Shown: positions 12,177-22,280 of the stretch, piece by piece
Layout of the letters: each line of letters opens with the position of its first letter
Position numbering within the stretch: position 1 is the first letter of the stretch
DNA from: Arthrobacter methylotrophus
Lineage (GTDB): Bacteria > Actinomycetota > Actinomycetes > Actinomycetales > Micrococcaceae
Assembly (NCBI RefSeq): GCF_039539965.1
Contig: NZ_BAABED010000001.1
Span: 1,488,001 to 1,552,000, forward strand
Length of the DNA: 64,000 bases
Direction of reading: 5' to 3'
Position numbers and translations under genes: made by a program
The notes under the pieces: model-generated
Database searches by the model: none
Told to the model about the DNA's origin: nothing
Seen by the model: the letters and a program-made list of their open reading frames with translations, nothing else

Positions 12177-12572
12177 ATGGTTCATGGTACTTCAGGTTTC
12201 CGGGGCACGCGGGCTGGCGTAACAGCTGGCTCTTCCCCAAGAAACAAGCCCGACCCGCTCGTTGGCGAGAGCCTGCCGCGTATTCGTGTCCCTTATTGGT
12301 GCGCCAAGGGACACGAGACGCGGCTCGTTTTCATTAAGCTCCCGGAAGACCAGATTCCGTATCGGTGGGACTGCCCGAAATGTGGTCTGATTGCCGTTCG
12401 CGAACAAGGCGAGGCGACCATGGAGCGGGCGGACGAAGAAGTCGTCAAGAGTCACCTGGATTACGTTAAAGAAAGACGCTCCAGCCAAGACGCGGAAATG
12501 GTCCTGGCCGGAGCGCTCAAGCGGCTACGCGCCCGCAGGATCCTTACGGATGAGCTGCTGGGGGACCCGTGA
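12177..12572 (+). CDS. rbpA: RNA polymerase-binding protein RbpA
   Basis: Actinobacterial transcription factor that binds the principal sigma factor and RNA polymerase and stabilises the open complex. Family features are a basic N-terminal tail, a zinc-binding core (CAKGHETRLVF and WDCPKCGL, about residues 43-73) and a C-terminal sigma-interacting helix (RSSQDAEMVLAGALKRLRARRI). Two ATGs are adjacent (12174, 12177); the second gives MVHGTSGFRG and better spacing from aagggga. Its last 48 bases overlap the convergent pgl gene. Confidence 0.93.
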   Translation: MVHGTSGFRGTRAGVTAGSSPRNKPDPLVGESLPRIRVPYWCAKGHETRLVFIKLPEDQIPYRWDCPKCGLIAVREQGEATMERADEEVVKSHLDYVKERRSSQDAEMVLAGALKRLRARRILTDELLGDP

Positions 12573-13355
12573 GGCCGCATTTTCATCAATGAGCCACAGG
12601 GTCCTGGATCGGCCGCTAGGGCCGGAGGCAGGAACCTGGATCGGATTGGCCCCGGCGAGGGCCAGCCCCACGGCCCCGGCCTTGTCCTCGCCCGCCACAA
12701 CCATCCAGATCTCCTGGGCCGAATTGATGGCGGGGAGGGTCAGGGAAATCCTCGAAGGCGGTGGCTTGGGGGAGTTCTCGACCCCCACCACGGTGCGATC
12801 CTGCACGCGGATCCCCGCCTGTTCAGGGAAGAGCGAGGCAATGTGCGCATCCGGACCGATGCCTAGGAGAAGGACATCGAAGCGGGGCAACTCTCCGGCT
12901 TCCTCCGGACGATTGTCCGAAGTATCCGCGGCGTGTTCTGCTTCCGCGGCGGCCTTGAGCCGGGCCGCGTAGTCCACCGCGGCGTCCTCTGCCGTGGCGA
13001 ACTCGTCCGATGAACCGGGTTCGTGCACCCGGGCGGGATCTACAGGCAGGCTGGAAAGCAACGCTTCTCGGGCCTGCACTGTGTTGCGGTCTTGACTGTC
13101 CTTGCCAACGAAACGCTCGTCACCCCACCAGAAGTTCACCCGGGACCAGTCGACCGCGGGCGCAGCAGGGGAGTCGGCAACCGCTTTCAAGGTGCCGATG
13201 CCCACGGTGCCGCCGGTGAGGACCACTGTGGCTTCACCGTGCTTGTCTTGTACGTCCACCAGCTTGGTGATCAGTCGTGCGGCGATCGCGGCCATAAGGA
13301 CAGCGGAGTCGGGATGGATGCTTACTCTGGGGTTAGCGCTCACTGGATCGGTCAC
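12525..13355 (-). CDS. pgl: 6-phosphogluconolactonase
   Basis: Hydrolyses 6-phosphogluconolactone, step two of the oxidative pentose-phosphate pathway. 276 residues, DevB/Pgl family. Visible blocks are VVLTGGTVGIGTLKAV near residue 45, NFWWGDERFV near 74 and the catalytic-region LLLGIGPDAHIASLFP near 160; typical DevB proteins have GMGPDGHIASLFP there. The GTG start overlaps the opcA stop by four bases. The 3' end runs 48 bases into rbpA on the other strand. Confidence 0.95.
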   Translation of the reverse strand: MTDPVSANPRVSIHPDSAVLMAAIAARLITKLVDVQDKHGEATVVLTGGTVGIGTLKAVADSPAAPAVDWSRVNFWWGDERFVGKDSQDRNTVQAREALLSSLPVDPARVHEPGSSDEFATAEDAAVDYAARLKAAAEAEHAADTSDNRPEEAGELPRFDVLLLGIGPDAHIASLFPEQAGIRVQDRTVVGVENSPKPPPSRISLTLPAINSAQEIWMVVAGEDKAGAVGLALAGANPIQVPASGPSGRSRTLWLIDENAASRVPQQLIRKDPAGA

Positions 13356-14275
13356 TCCTTGCTATTCGTTCGGGGCAGTCCCATAGTAATCACTTCTCCG
13401 AAGACATCGTCCGGGTCGAGGCGGCGTAGTTCTTCGGCGAGGCAGTCCCGCAGGCTGCGGCGCGGGAGGGAGATCCGTTGGGCGGGCTGGCCTGGTTGGG
13501 TGAGTTCGGCGATGGTCAGTCCGGGGCGGACCAGTTGGACGTCGCCGGTGGCACGGCTGAGCCGCACGCGGCGGATCCCCGTTCCGGCGGGATCGGCGAC
13601 GATTTGGACCGGAGCCTCGAGGAACAGCGTGAGCCAGGCGGCGAGGAGGATGGTGCTGGGTGAATCGGAGGCGCCCTCGACTTCGATCGCCGTGACGGGG
13701 GATTCGTCCACTTGGTCCAGGGCGGCGGCGAGTTGGAGGCGCCAGTTGGTCAGGCGTGTCCAGGCGAGGTCGGTGTCTCCTGCCCGGTAGGTTTTCCGGA
13801 TCCGGGCCAGTGCTGCTGCGGGGTCGGGTTCGTTGGCGGAGTCGGTGATCCGGCGGTGCGCGATGCGTCCGATGGAGGTCTCGCAGGCGTTCTCGGGGGC
13901 GCCGTTCGGCCACCAGGCCACGATGGGTGCGTCGGGCAGGAGCAGGGCCGCGACGAGGGATTCGCTTTCCTTGGCGAGTTCCCCGTAGCCGCGCAGCACG
14001 ATGACTTCCGAGGCCCCGGCGTCCCCGCCGACCCGGATCTGGGCGTCGAGGCGGGTCGGTGCCTGGGCGCCGGCGTCCGCGAGGACGATGATGCGGCAGG
14101 GGTGTTCGCGGCTGGCGTCGTTGGCTGCCTCGATGGCTTCTTCTTCCAGCCCGGATTTGGTGACCACTACCAGGGTCAGGACGCGTCCGAGGGCGATCAC
14201 GCCTCCTTGCTCGCGCAGGGAGGTGATCTTCTTGGAGATCTTGGAGGTGGTGGTGTCCGGCAGGTCTACGATCAT
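13352..14275 (-). CDS. opcA: Glucose-6-phosphate dehydrogenase assembly protein OpcA
   Basis: OpcA is an allosteric activator or assembly factor for Zwf in cyanobacteria and actinobacteria. 307 residues beginning IVDLPDTTTSKISKKI, a family hallmark, with the internal block LRGYGELAKESESLVAALLLPDAPIVAWW. It overlaps both neighbours by four bases (zwf stop/opcA start; opcA stop/pgl start), a tightly coupled trio. A long Arg/Pro-rich open frame on the same strand is a GC shadow. Confidence 0.95.
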   Translation of the reverse strand: MIVDLPDTTTSKISKKITSLREQGGVIALGRVLTLVVVTKSGLEEEAIEAANDASREHPCRIIVLADAGAQAPTRLDAQIRVGGDAGASEVIVLRGYGELAKESESLVAALLLPDAPIVAWWPNGAPENACETSIGRIAHRRITDSANEPDPAAALARIRKTYRAGDTDLAWTRLTNWRLQLAAALDQVDESPVTAIEVEGASDSPSTILLAAWLTLFLEAPVQIVADPAGTGIRRVRLSRATGDVQLVRPGLTIAELTQPGQPAQRISLPRRSLRDCLAEELRRLDPDDVFGEVITMGLPRTNSKE

Positions 14276-15837
14276 GGCCTTCTCCAGGTTCGTCCGTCGC
14301 GGGCAAGCAGCTCATCGGCCGAGGCCGGGCCCCAGCTGCCGGGAGCGTAGGGTTCGGGTTGTTCGTCCAGGGACGCCCAGTAGTCCTCGAACGGGTCAAG
14401 GATCTTCCAGGACTCCTCGACTTCGGCGTGCCGCGGGAACAGCGGGGGTTCGCCCAGGAGCACGTCCAGGATGAGCCGTTCGTACGCTTCGGGGCTGGAC
14501 TCGGTGAAGGAGTGCCCGTAGCCGAAGTCCATGGTCACGTCGCGGACTTCCATCTGCGTGCCCGGGACCTTGGACCCGAACCGGATCGTGGCGCCCTCGT
14601 CGGGCTGGACCCGGATCACCACCGCGTTCTGACCGAAGTCATCCTCCCCGTGCCCGCGGAAGAGCAGGTTCGGTGCGCGTTTGAACACCACGGCGATCTC
14701 CGTGACCCGGCGCCCGAGGCGTTTACCGGCACGCAGGTAAAACGGTGCCCCGGCCCAGCGCCGGGTATGGATATCCAGGCGGATCGCGGCGAACGTTTCG
14801 GTCTTCGAATCGGCCGGGATGCCGTCCTCGTCCAAATACCCCTGGACCAGTTCCCCGCCTTGCCAGCCGCCGGTGAACTGGCCCCGGGCCGAGTGGGTGG
14901 ACAGGTCCTCGGGCAGCCTGACCGCGGCCAGGACCTTTTCCTTCTCGGCCCGCAGGTCATCGGCGTTGAAGGAAATCGGCTCTTCCATGGCCGTCAACGC
15001 GAGCAACTGCAACAGGTGGTTCTGGATCACGTCCCGTGCCGCCCCGACGCCGTCGTAATACCCTGCACGGCCCCCCGTGCCGATGTCCTCGGCCATCGTG
15101 ATCTGGACATGGTCCACATAGTTCGCGTTCCACAAAGGCTCGAAGAGCTGGTTCGCGAAACGCAGTGCCAGGATGTTCTGCACCGTTTCCTTGCCCAGGT
15201 AATGATCGATACGGAACACCGCGTCCGGCGGGAACACGGACTCCACAATATCGTTCAGCTGCCGGGCGGATTCCAGGTCATGACCGAAGGGCTTCTCGAT
15301 CACCACCCGCCGCCACTGCCCGTCCCCGGCCTGGGCCAGACCGTGGCGGGAGAGCTGCCGGCAGACCTGCTCGAAGGCCTTGGGCGGAATCGAGAGATAG
15401 AACGCATGATTCCCCCGCGTTCCCCGGGTCTCATCCAGTTCATCAAGAGTGGCACTCAGACGCTTGAACGCCTGATCGTCATCGAACTCCCCCTGCACGA
15501 AACGGATACCCTCGGAAAGCTGGCCCCACACCACCTCATCAAACGGCGTCCGGGAATACGCTTTGACGTTCGCCCTGACCTCGTTGGCGAAGTCCTCGCT
15601 ACTCCAGTCGCGCCGGCCAAAGCCGACCAACGCGAAACTCGGCGGCAACAGCCCCCGGTTGGCGAGGTCGTACACTGCGGGAAGGAGTTTCTTACGGGCA
15701 AGATCACCGGTGACTCCGAAGAGCACCAGCGATGACGGCCCGGCAATGCGGTTCAGACGGCGGTCACGCGGATCCCGGAGGGGATTGCGGCGGGTAGCCT
15801 TTCCGGTGGACCTGTAACCGATTTCAGTTTCTGGCAT
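14272..15837 (-). CDS. zwf: Glucose-6-phosphate 1-dehydrogenase
   Basis: Oxidises glucose-6-phosphate to 6-phosphogluconolactone with NADP. 521 residues. The nucleotide-binding GVTGDLARKKLLPAVYDLANRG lies at about 40-62 and the active-site motif RIDHYLGKE near 205-213. ATG at 15837. It lies 15 bases downstream of pgi and overlaps opcA by four bases. Confidence 0.98.
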   Translation of the reverse strand: MPETEIGYRSTGKATRRNPLRDPRDRRLNRIAGPSSLVLFGVTGDLARKKLLPAVYDLANRGLLPPSFALVGFGRRDWSSEDFANEVRANVKAYSRTPFDEVVWGQLSEGIRFVQGEFDDDQAFKRLSATLDELDETRGTRGNHAFYLSIPPKAFEQVCRQLSRHGLAQAGDGQWRRVVIEKPFGHDLESARQLNDIVESVFPPDAVFRIDHYLGKETVQNILALRFANQLFEPLWNANYVDHVQITMAEDIGTGGRAGYYDGVGAARDVIQNHLLQLLALTAMEEPISFNADDLRAEKEKVLAAVRLPEDLSTHSARGQFTGGWQGGELVQGYLDEDGIPADSKTETFAAIRLDIHTRRWAGAPFYLRAGKRLGRRVTEIAVVFKRAPNLLFRGHGEDDFGQNAVVIRVQPDEGATIRFGSKVPGTQMEVRDVTMDFGYGHSFTESSPEAYERLILDVLLGEPPLFPRHAEVEESWKILDPFEDYWASLDEQPEPYAPGSWGPASADELLARDGRTWRRP

Positions 15838-15852
15838 GTTTGGGTTTGTGCC

Positions 15853-17484
15853 TTAGCTTTCGAGCGGGCTGGTCTGGCCGGCAAGCGCAGCGATGATGTC
15901 CTGGAGCTGGGCGACCCCGGCTCCGCGATCCGTGAGGTGCAGGCGCAGGACCGGACGGCCGTGGTTCTCCAGGACCTGGGCATCGCCGGCGGCCTGGGCC
16001 GCGATGAGCTGACCGAAAGTGAACGGCCGTTCCGGGATGGCGATGTCGCCGTTCGCGGAAGCCGTTACCTGCAGGAATGAACCGATGGCCGGGCCGCCCT
16101 TGTGGAACTGTCCGGTGGAGTGCAGGAAGCGCGGACCCCAGCCGAAGGTGACCGGGCGGCCGCTGAGGCGGGCGAGTTCGTCACGGACACCCTCGAACCC
16201 GGCGTACGCGATCCGGTCGAAGTAGGCCTGGACGCTGAGGTAACTGTCGTCGTCGAGCGTTCCCAAGAGGGCTCCGACGGCTTCCTCTGCGGTGGCTGCA
16301 CCACGGAGCCAGTCACCGCCGCGTACTTCGATCGCGCCGTCGGTGAACGCGGCGGGGGTGGGTTCGGGACGGGCGTCCAGCAGGCCGCGCGCGGCGATCT
16401 TGGCCGCTTCGACGTCGGGCTGGTCGAAGGGGTTGATGCCCAGCAGGCGCCCTGCGACCGAGGTGGCGAATTCCCAGAGGAACATCTGCGTGGCCAGGCC
16501 ACCGGCGATCGCCGCTTCGTTCTCACCGAGTTCGACGTCGGAGTCCGCACCGACCAGGCGGATCACCAGGACGTCGTCCGCGCCGCTGCTGACCTCGGGG
16601 GCGGAAGGACCGGCAACGACCGGCAGCACGCCCGTGCCGAGCTTGCCGGTGGACTCGGCGATGAGTTGTTCGGCCCAGTCCGCGAAGCCGACAATGCCGG
16701 AGCCGTCTTCGACGATGAGGATCTTGTTGCGCAGCGGGGTGGTGCCGCCCAGGGCAGCGCCGAGCCGGAGCCCGATGTTTTCGGGGGAGTCCTCGTTCAG
16801 GATCTCCGCTGCTTCCTCGGCCTCGTCCAGGAATGCCTGGATATCGACTCCGGCGAGGCCGCTGGGGACCAGCCCGAAAGCCGTGAGCGCCGAGAAGCGG
16901 CCGCCGACGTTCGGGTCCGCGTTGAAGACGGCCCGGTAGCCGGCTTCCCGGGAGGCCTTGTCCAGCGGGGACCCCGGATCGGTCACGATGATGATGCGGC
17001 TCTTGGCATCGATGCCGGCCAAGGTGAAGGCCTGCTCGAACACCCGTCGCTGCGAGTCGGTTTCCACGGTAGAGCCGGACTTGGACGAGACCACGATAGC
17101 GGTCTGGGCCAGGCGGTCCGTCAGGGCGGCACCGAGCTGTTCGGGGTCGGTGCTGTCCAGCACGGTCAGCTCGACGCCGGCGGTGCCGGCAATGACCTCC
17201 GGAGCAAGCGAAGAACCGCCCATGCCACACAGGACAATGCGGGAGACACCTTCTGCCCTGAGGGCATCCCGGAGTTCCAGGATTCCTTCGACCAAGGACC
17301 GGGAAACGGTCGCCGCGTCCACCCATCCAAGACGGATGGCGGACTCGGATTCGGCATCGGGACCCCACAAGGTGTGGTCCTTCGCGAAAATCCTGGTGGC
17401 AATCCGGTCTTCAACAAGTGCCGGGACGTGCTGCTCGATGGCCTGCTGCGCAGCACCGCTGGCGTCGTAGCTGAGAGTGCTCAT
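15853..17484 (-). CDS. pgi: Glucose-6-phosphate isomerase
   Basis: Interconverts glucose-6-phosphate and fructose-6-phosphate. 543 residues, diverged actinobacterial form. Recognisable blocks are VLCGMGGSSLAPEV near residue 105 (sugar-phosphate SIS motif), VVSSKSGSTVETDSQRR near 150 and DPGSPLDKASREAGYRAVFN near 187. ATG at 17484. Placed between tal and zwf, so the operon covers both oxidative and non-oxidative branches plus the isomerase that recycles fructose-6-phosphate. Confidence 0.93.
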   Translation of the reverse strand: MSTLSYDASGAAQQAIEQHVPALVEDRIATRIFAKDHTLWGPDAESESAIRLGWVDAATVSRSLVEGILELRDALRAEGVSRIVLCGMGGSSLAPEVIAGTAGVELTVLDSTDPEQLGAALTDRLAQTAIVVSSKSGSTVETDSQRRVFEQAFTLAGIDAKSRIIIVTDPGSPLDKASREAGYRAVFNADPNVGGRFSALTAFGLVPSGLAGVDIQAFLDEAEEAAEILNEDSPENIGLRLGAALGGTTPLRNKILIVEDGSGIVGFADWAEQLIAESTGKLGTGVLPVVAGPSAPEVSSGADDVLVIRLVGADSDVELGENEAAIAGGLATQMFLWEFATSVAGRLLGINPFDQPDVEAAKIAARGLLDARPEPTPAAFTDGAIEVRGGDWLRGAATAEEAVGALLGTLDDDSYLSVQAYFDRIAYAGFEGVRDELARLSGRPVTFGWGPRFLHSTGQFHKGGPAIGSFLQVTASANGDIAIPERPFTFGQLIAAQAAGDAQVLENHGRPVLRLHLTDRGAGVAQLQDIIAALAGQTSPLES

Positions 17485-17489
17485 GTGGG

Positions 17490-18608
17490 TTAGGAAGCCT
17501 TCCGTGCAGAGGCAAGGGCACCTTCGACGTCGGCCAGGAGTTCCTTCCAGCTGGCCACGAACTTCTCCAGGCCCTCGGACTCAAGCTGGGCGACGACGTC
17601 GTTGTAGGAAATACCCAGGCCCTCCAGTGCGTTCAGGACGCTGTTTGCTTCCTCGTAGGTGCCCGTGATGGTGTCCCCGGTGACCACGCCGTGATCGAAC
17701 GTGGCGTCGAGGGTCTTTTCCGGCATGGTGTTCACGACGTCGGCGGCGACCAGTCCGGTCACGTACAGGGTGTCGGGGTAGGCCGGGTCCTTCACACCCG
17801 TGGAGGCCCACAGCGGACGCTGCGGGAGCGCACCGGCTTCGGCCAGGACGGCCCAGCGTTCGGTGGAGAACAGCTCTTCGTAGACCTGGTACGCGAGCCG
17901 GGCGTTGGCCACGCCTGCCTTGCCCTTGAGGGCCTTGGCTTCCTCGGTGCCCAGGGCGTCCAGGCGCTTGTCGATCTCGGAATCCACGCGGGAGACGAAG
18001 AAGGACGCCACGGAGTGGATCCGGGAGAGATCGTGACCGTTTTCCTTCGCCAGCTCCAGGCCGGACTGGAAAGCGTTGATGACGGCCCGGTAGCGTTCCA
18101 GGGAGAAGATCAGGGTCACGTTGACGCTGATGCCCTCGGCCAGGGTAGCCGTGATGGCCTGGAGGCCTTCCAGGGTTGCCGGGATCTTGATCAGGACGTT
18201 GTCCTTGTTGACCTTCTTGTAAAGGTGCTTGGCCTCGGCGATGGTGCCTTCGGTGTCCCACGCCAGGCGGGGATCCACCTCGATGGAGACCCGGCCGTCC
18301 ACGCCCTTGGTCGCGGCGGCGACCGGGGCGAACAGATCGCAGGCATCGGCAACATCGGTGGTGGTGATCTCGAAGATCGTCTCCTCGACGCTTGCGCCCT
18401 TCGCGGCGAGCCCGGCGATCACGGCGTCGTAGTCGCTGCCGGAAGTGATCGCGGCGTGGAAAATCGACGGGTTGGTGGTCACACCGACAACGTTCTTCTC
18501 GTCGATGAGCTTCTGCAGGCTGCCGCTGGAAAGACGTTCCCGTGAAAGGTCATCCAACCAGATGGACACGCCGGCGGCGGAGAGTTGCTGGGTGGGAGTC
18601 GTAGTCAT
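17490..18608 (-). CDS. tal: Transaldolase
   Basis: Transfers dihydroxyacetone units in the non-oxidative pentose-phosphate pathway. 372 residues, the long actinobacterial type. Motifs seen: [13 protein letters not shown] near residue 42, [17 protein letters not shown] near 110, [16 protein letters not shown] with the Schiff-base lysine near 140, and the [10 protein letters not shown] strand. ATG at 18608. It lies 57 bases downstream of tkt and five bases upstream of pgi. Confidence 0.97.
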   Translation of the reverse strand: MTTTPTQQLSAAGVSIWLDDLSRERLSSGSLQKLIDEKNVVGVTTNPSIFHAAITSGSDYDAVIAGLAAKGASVEETIFEITTTDVADACDLFAPVAAATKGVDGRVSIEVDPRLAWDTEGTIAEAKHLYKKVNKDNVLIKIPATLEGLQAITATLAEGISVNVTLIFSLERYRAVINAFQSGLELAKENGHDLSRIHSVASFFVSRVDSEIDKRLDALGTEEAKALKGKAGVANARLAYQVYEELFSTERWAVLAEAGALPQRPLWASTGVKDPAYPDTLYVTGLVAADVVNTMPEKTLDATFDHGVVTGDTITGTYEEANSVLNALEGLGISYNDVVAQLESEGLEKFVASWKELLADVEGALASARKAS

Positions 18609-18665
18609 TTCTTTAATCTCCTTGGAAATTTGTTCGTTGCAGTAGAAGTCGTTTTAGGCGCTTTT

Positions 18666-20792
18666 TCAGTGACCGAGACCTGCGAGGGAGTCCTTCGCGG
18701 CGGCAGCGACTGCTTCTGCCGTGATGCCGAACTCCTGGAACAGGCGCTGGTAGTCCGCCGAGGCACCGAAGTGCTCCAGGCTGACGGAACGGCCGGCGTC
18801 ACCGACGAATTCCTTCCAGCCCAGGGCAAGGCCTGCCTCGACCGAGACACGGGCCTTCACGGCGGCCGGGAGCACCGACTCACGGTACGCGGCGTCCTGC
18901 TTGTTGAACCACTCCACGCACGGCATGGAGACAACACGGGCAGCGATACCCTCGCCCTGAAGCGCTTCGCGGGCCTTCACAGCGAGCTGGACCTCCGAAC
19001 CCGTGGCGATCAGCAGCACCTGCGCCGGGACCGTGGCACCATCCCTGGATGCCTCGGCCAGGACGTACCCGCCCTTCGCGACCCCGGCCGGGGAGCCGAA
19101 CGTGTCACCGTTCGCGGCTCCTTCGCCGCGGGCATAGGTGGGGATGTTCTGACGGGTCAACACGATACCGGCCGGGTTCTCGTGGTTCTCCAACATGGTC
19201 TTCCACGCTACGCCCACCTCGTTCGCGTCACCGGGACGGACCACGTCCAGGCCCGGAATAGCGCGCAGGGTAGCGAGCTGTTCCACCGGCTGGTGGGTCG
19301 GGCCGTCCTCGCCCAGACCGATCGAATCATGGGACCACACATAGATCGACGGGACACCCATCAGGGCACCGAGACGGATCGCCGGCTTCTGGTAATCGGA
19401 GAAGATCAGGAACGTACCCGAGAACGCCCGCGTCCGGCCATGCAGGGAGATGCCGTTCACGATCGAGGCCGCAGCATGCTCGCGGATACCGAAGTGCAGC
19501 ACCCGCCCGTACGGGTTGCCCTTCCACGCTCCCGTGGAACGGGAAGCCGGAATGAACGACGGCGAACCCTCGATCGTGGTGTTGTTGGACTCGGCAAGGT
19601 CCGCCGAACCGCCCCACAGCTCCGGAAGAACCGGACCGATCGCGTTCAGGACCTTCCCGGACGCGGCCCGGGTCGAGACGTCCTTGCCCGCTTCGAACAC
19701 CGGCAGAGCGGCGTCGAGTTCGACCGGAAGCTTCTTAGCCTCGATCCGCTCCAGCAGCGCAGCACCCTCGGGGTTGGCGGTCTGCCATGCCTCGAAGGAT
19801 GCCTGCCATTCGCTGCGCTCGGCTGCACCGCGTTCGACGACGGCACGGGCGTGTGCCAGGACGTCCTGGTCAACCTCGAAGGACCTGGCCGGGTCAAAGC
19901 CCAGAACCTCCTTCAGGGCCGCGACTTCCTCGGCACCCAGGGCCGAACCGTGGATCTTGCCCGTGTTCTGCTTCTTCGGCGCCGGGTAACCGATAATGGT
20001 CCGCAGCGAAATGATCGAGGGCTTGGAAGTCTCCGCCTTCGCGGCCAGCAAAGCCGAGTACAGCTCCTGGACATCCTCGACGTATTCACCCGTCCGGGTC
20101 CAGTCCACCCGCTGCGTGTGCCAGCCATACGCCTCGTAACGCTTGAGCACGTCCTCGGTGAACGCGATGTCGGTGTCGTCCTCGATCGAAATGTGGTTCT
20201 CGTCGTAAACCACCACAAGATTGCCCAGCTCCTGGTGCCCGGCCAGGGAGGAAGCCTCCGAAGTCACGCCTTCCTGGAGGTCGCCGTCGGAAGCAATGAC
20301 CCAGATGGTGTGGTCGAACGGGCTCTCGCCGGCAGGAGCATCGGCGTCGAACAAACCCCGCATCCGGCGCTGGGAATACGCAAAGCCCACCGAGGACGCC
20401 AGACCCTGACCCAACGGGCCCGTAGTGATCTCCACACCCGCGGTGTGCTTGTATTCCGGGTGCCCCGGGGTGAGCGAGCCCCAGGTACGCAGCGCTTCGA
20501 GGTCCTTCAGCTCCAACCCGTAGCCGGAAAGGAACAACTGGATGTACAGGGTCAGCGAGGTGTGTCCGGGGGAGAGGATGAACCGGTCACGGCCGATCCA
20601 GTCCGGGTGCTTCGGGTCGTGGCGCATCAGCTTCTGGAAAAGAAGGTACGCGGCCGGCGCCAAGCTCATGGCCGTGCCCGGATGACCATTACCGACCTTC
20701 TCCACGGCGTCAGCGGCCAAAACGCGGATGGTATCTACCGCCCGTTGGTCCAGGCTGGTCCAAGTCAGTTCTTGCTCTTCCAAATGTGGCAC
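18666..20792 (-). CDS. tkt: Transketolase
   Basis: Thiamine-diphosphate enzyme transferring two-carbon ketol units. 708 residues. N-terminal GNGHPGTAMSLAPAAYLLFQ, TPP-binding block GDGDLQEGVTSEAS near residue 170, pyrimidine-domain FSDYQKPAIRLGAL and SIYVWSHDSIGLGEDGPTHQP all present. The GTG at 20792 gives MPHLEEQEL; a TTG three codons in (MEEQEL) is an alternative start. First gene of the minus-strand operon tkt-tal-pgi-zwf-opcA-pgl. Confidence 0.97.
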   Translation of the reverse strand: MPHLEEQELTWTSLDQRAVDTIRVLAADAVEKVGNGHPGTAMSLAPAAYLLFQKLMRHDPKHPDWIGRDRFILSPGHTSLTLYIQLFLSGYGLELKDLEALRTWGSLTPGHPEYKHTAGVEITTGPLGQGLASSVGFAYSQRRMRGLFDADAPAGESPFDHTIWVIASDGDLQEGVTSEASSLAGHQELGNLVVVYDENHISIEDDTDIAFTEDVLKRYEAYGWHTQRVDWTRTGEYVEDVQELYSALLAAKAETSKPSIISLRTIIGYPAPKKQNTGKIHGSALGAEEVAALKEVLGFDPARSFEVDQDVLAHARAVVERGAAERSEWQASFEAWQTANPEGAALLERIEAKKLPVELDAALPVFEAGKDVSTRAASGKVLNAIGPVLPELWGGSADLAESNNTTIEGSPSFIPASRSTGAWKGNPYGRVLHFGIREHAAASIVNGISLHGRTRAFSGTFLIFSDYQKPAIRLGALMGVPSIYVWSHDSIGLGEDGPTHQPVEQLATLRAIPGLDVVRPGDANEVGVAWKTMLENHENPAGIVLTRQNIPTYARGEGAANGDTFGSPAGVAKGGYVLAEASRDGATVPAQVLLIATGSEVQLAVKAREALQGEGIAARVVSMPCVEWFNKQDAAYRESVLPAAVKARVSVEAGLALGWKEFVGDAGRSVSLEHFGASADYQRLFQEFGITAEAVAAAAKDSLAGLGH

Positions 20793-21317
20793 GGGAACCG
20801 AGCCCCTCTCTGTGCTGACGGCTGGGGGTGGGACATGGCAGGCCTCGGGGCACAGGATGGCGCCCGCTGCGAAGTGTCTACCAGCCGTTCACCATTGAAT
20901 CGTTGATCTTTCATCCAGACATGCAAATCTGAGAATACGCTTTCTCGGAAACCTGCGTGAGCTGATCTGCAGACAGCTTAGCCCGCTTCGCGGCCCGAAA
21001 TGGTGGGAATCTCAAAAAATGCACGCAAATTCCGCTTTATGAATCACGGCGACGCGAAAGTGCCGGTGAACTTTCGGAAACAAAGGAAAGTTCGCCGGTG
21101 CCGCCGCGCCGAGCGGGCCACGGTATGATATCTGGAGGCCGGCAGCGGCCAGTGCGCCATTGAATGCACAGAGATCGAGTGCACAGATTCAAGGCACGCA
21201 TCGAGAGCATGGAAAGAAAGCCCGGATACGAATGCACGCTTCGCCGCGTGCCCCGGACTTTGAAGTGCCTTGACGTGCAGGCACGGCTGCTGTGAGAACA
21301 CCAGAGCAAAGAACAGA
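20793..21317. other. 525-bp divergent intergenic region, tkt/ctaB
   Basis: No convincing gene. It should hold the promoters of both tkt (minus) and ctaB (plus). A stem-loop is formed by ccggtgaactttc (21063-21075) and gaaagttcgccgg (21086-21098), with one G-T pair and a 10-base loop. TATGAT at 21124-21129 is a possible -10 for a long ctaB leader. Nothing resembles a known riboswitch. Confidence 0.5.
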
Positions 21318-22280
21318 GTGACTGCCAACGTGAGCACAACAGATACGCCCCTCAATCCTTCCCCGGCTGTGGCGAGGAGCGGACTTCCCCGTAAGTTCAA
21401 GGCGTATCTGGCACTGACCAAACCCCGCGTGATCGAGTTGCTCCTAGTCAGTACCCTGCCCACCATGATCTTTGCCCAGCGGGGTTTTCCCTCCATCGGA
21501 TTGATACTGGCCACCTTGGTGGGCGGCGCCTTCGCCGCCGGTAGTGCCGGGGTCTTCAACTGTTACATCGACCGCGACATCGACAAGTTGATGCACCGCA
21601 CCGAAAAGCGACCCCTCGTGACGGGTGAAGTCACTCCCCGCGAAGCACTTGTCTTCGCTTGGATCCTTGGGGCCGCGTCCATCGCCATCCTCTGGTTCGG
21701 GGCCAACCCGCTTTCGGCGTGGCTCGGTCTCGGTGCGATTGTTTTCTACGTTGTCATCTACACGATGATCCTTAAGCGCCGCACGGCGCAGAACATCGTG
21801 TGGGGCGGCGCCGCAGGTTGCTTCCCGGTGCTCATCGCCTGGGCTGCGGTTACGAACACGGTTGAGTGGCCCGCCGTCGTACTCTTCATGGTGATCTTCC
21901 TTTGGACTCCTCCGCACTATTGGCCGCTTTCGATGCGCTATGGCGAGGACTATCGCAACGCCAACGTCCCCATGCTGGGTGCCATCGCCGGTGCCAAGGT
22001 GGTTTCCGTGCAAGTGGTGCTCTACGCCTGGGCTATGGTGGTGTGCTCGTTGCTTATGGTGCCGGCAGGCGGTGCTGGCTGGGTGTATACGATCGTGGCT
22101 GTCCTCGCGGGTGCCTGGTTCCTGTATGAATCCCATGCGCTCTACAACAGGGCCCAGGGCGGCGATGTCTCGAACAAGGGAGCCATGAAGGTCTTCCACG
22201 GATCCATCAGCTACCTGACCCTGCTATTCATTGCCCTCGCAGTGGACCCGTTCATCGGTTCCCCGATCCTCGGCGGCTGA
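21318..22280 (+). CDS. ctaB: Protoheme IX farnesyltransferase (heme O synthase)
   Basis: Membrane UbiA-family prenyltransferase that adds farnesyl to heme B for cytochrome oxidase. About 320 residues, roughly nine hydrophobic helices. Two Asp-rich motifs are clear: [19 protein letters not shown] near residue 80 and [13 protein letters not shown] near 213. The frame is open upstream to 21270, but GTG at 21318 ([11 protein letters not shown]) or 21330 are likelier starts; no good ribosome-binding site decides. Faces heme A synthase ctaA across a 342-bp gap. Confidence 0.95.
   Translation: MTANVSTTDTPLNPSPAVARSGLPRKFKAYLALTKPRVIELLLVSTLPTMIFAQRGFPSIGLILATLVGGAFAAGSAGVFNCYIDRDIDKLMHRTEKRPLVTGEVTPREALVFAWILGAASIAILWFGANPLSAWLGLGAIVFYVVIYTMILKRRTAQNIVWGGAAGCFPVLIAWAAVTNTVEWPAVVLFMVIFLWTPPHYWPLSMRYGEDYRNANVPMLGAIAGAKVVSVQVVLYAWAMVVCSLLMVPAGGAGWVYTIVAVLAGAWFLYESHALYNRAQGGDVSNKGAMKVFHGSISYLTLLFIALAVDPFIGSPILGG

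Noticed and set aside
12134-12337. GTG at 12134, seven bases after TAGACT, opening a 67-codon frame into rbpA
   Set aside because: It looks leaderless in layout, but the product has no family features and runs out of frame through rbpA, which has its own ribosome-binding site. Probably the rbpA promoter with a chance GTG.
13362-14399. 345-codon Arg/Pro-rich open frame over opcA and zwf
   Set aside because: Composition is repetitive Arg/Pro/Gly, typical of frame-shifted GC-rich coding DNA; the true genes are opcA and zwf.
14359-15735. 458-codon open frame antisense to zwf
   Set aside because: Shadow; zwf has all expected motifs on the minus strand.
16102-17493. 463-codon open frame antisense to pgi
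   Set aside because: Shadow of pgi, low-complexity Gly/Arg/Asp content.
18585-20906. 773-codon open frame antisense to tkt
   Set aside because: Covers the whole of transketolase; no domains. The length comes from high GC.
20793-21317. Riboswitch or small RNA before ctaB
   Set aside because: One stem-loop is present, but no consensus of a known riboswitch was recognised.
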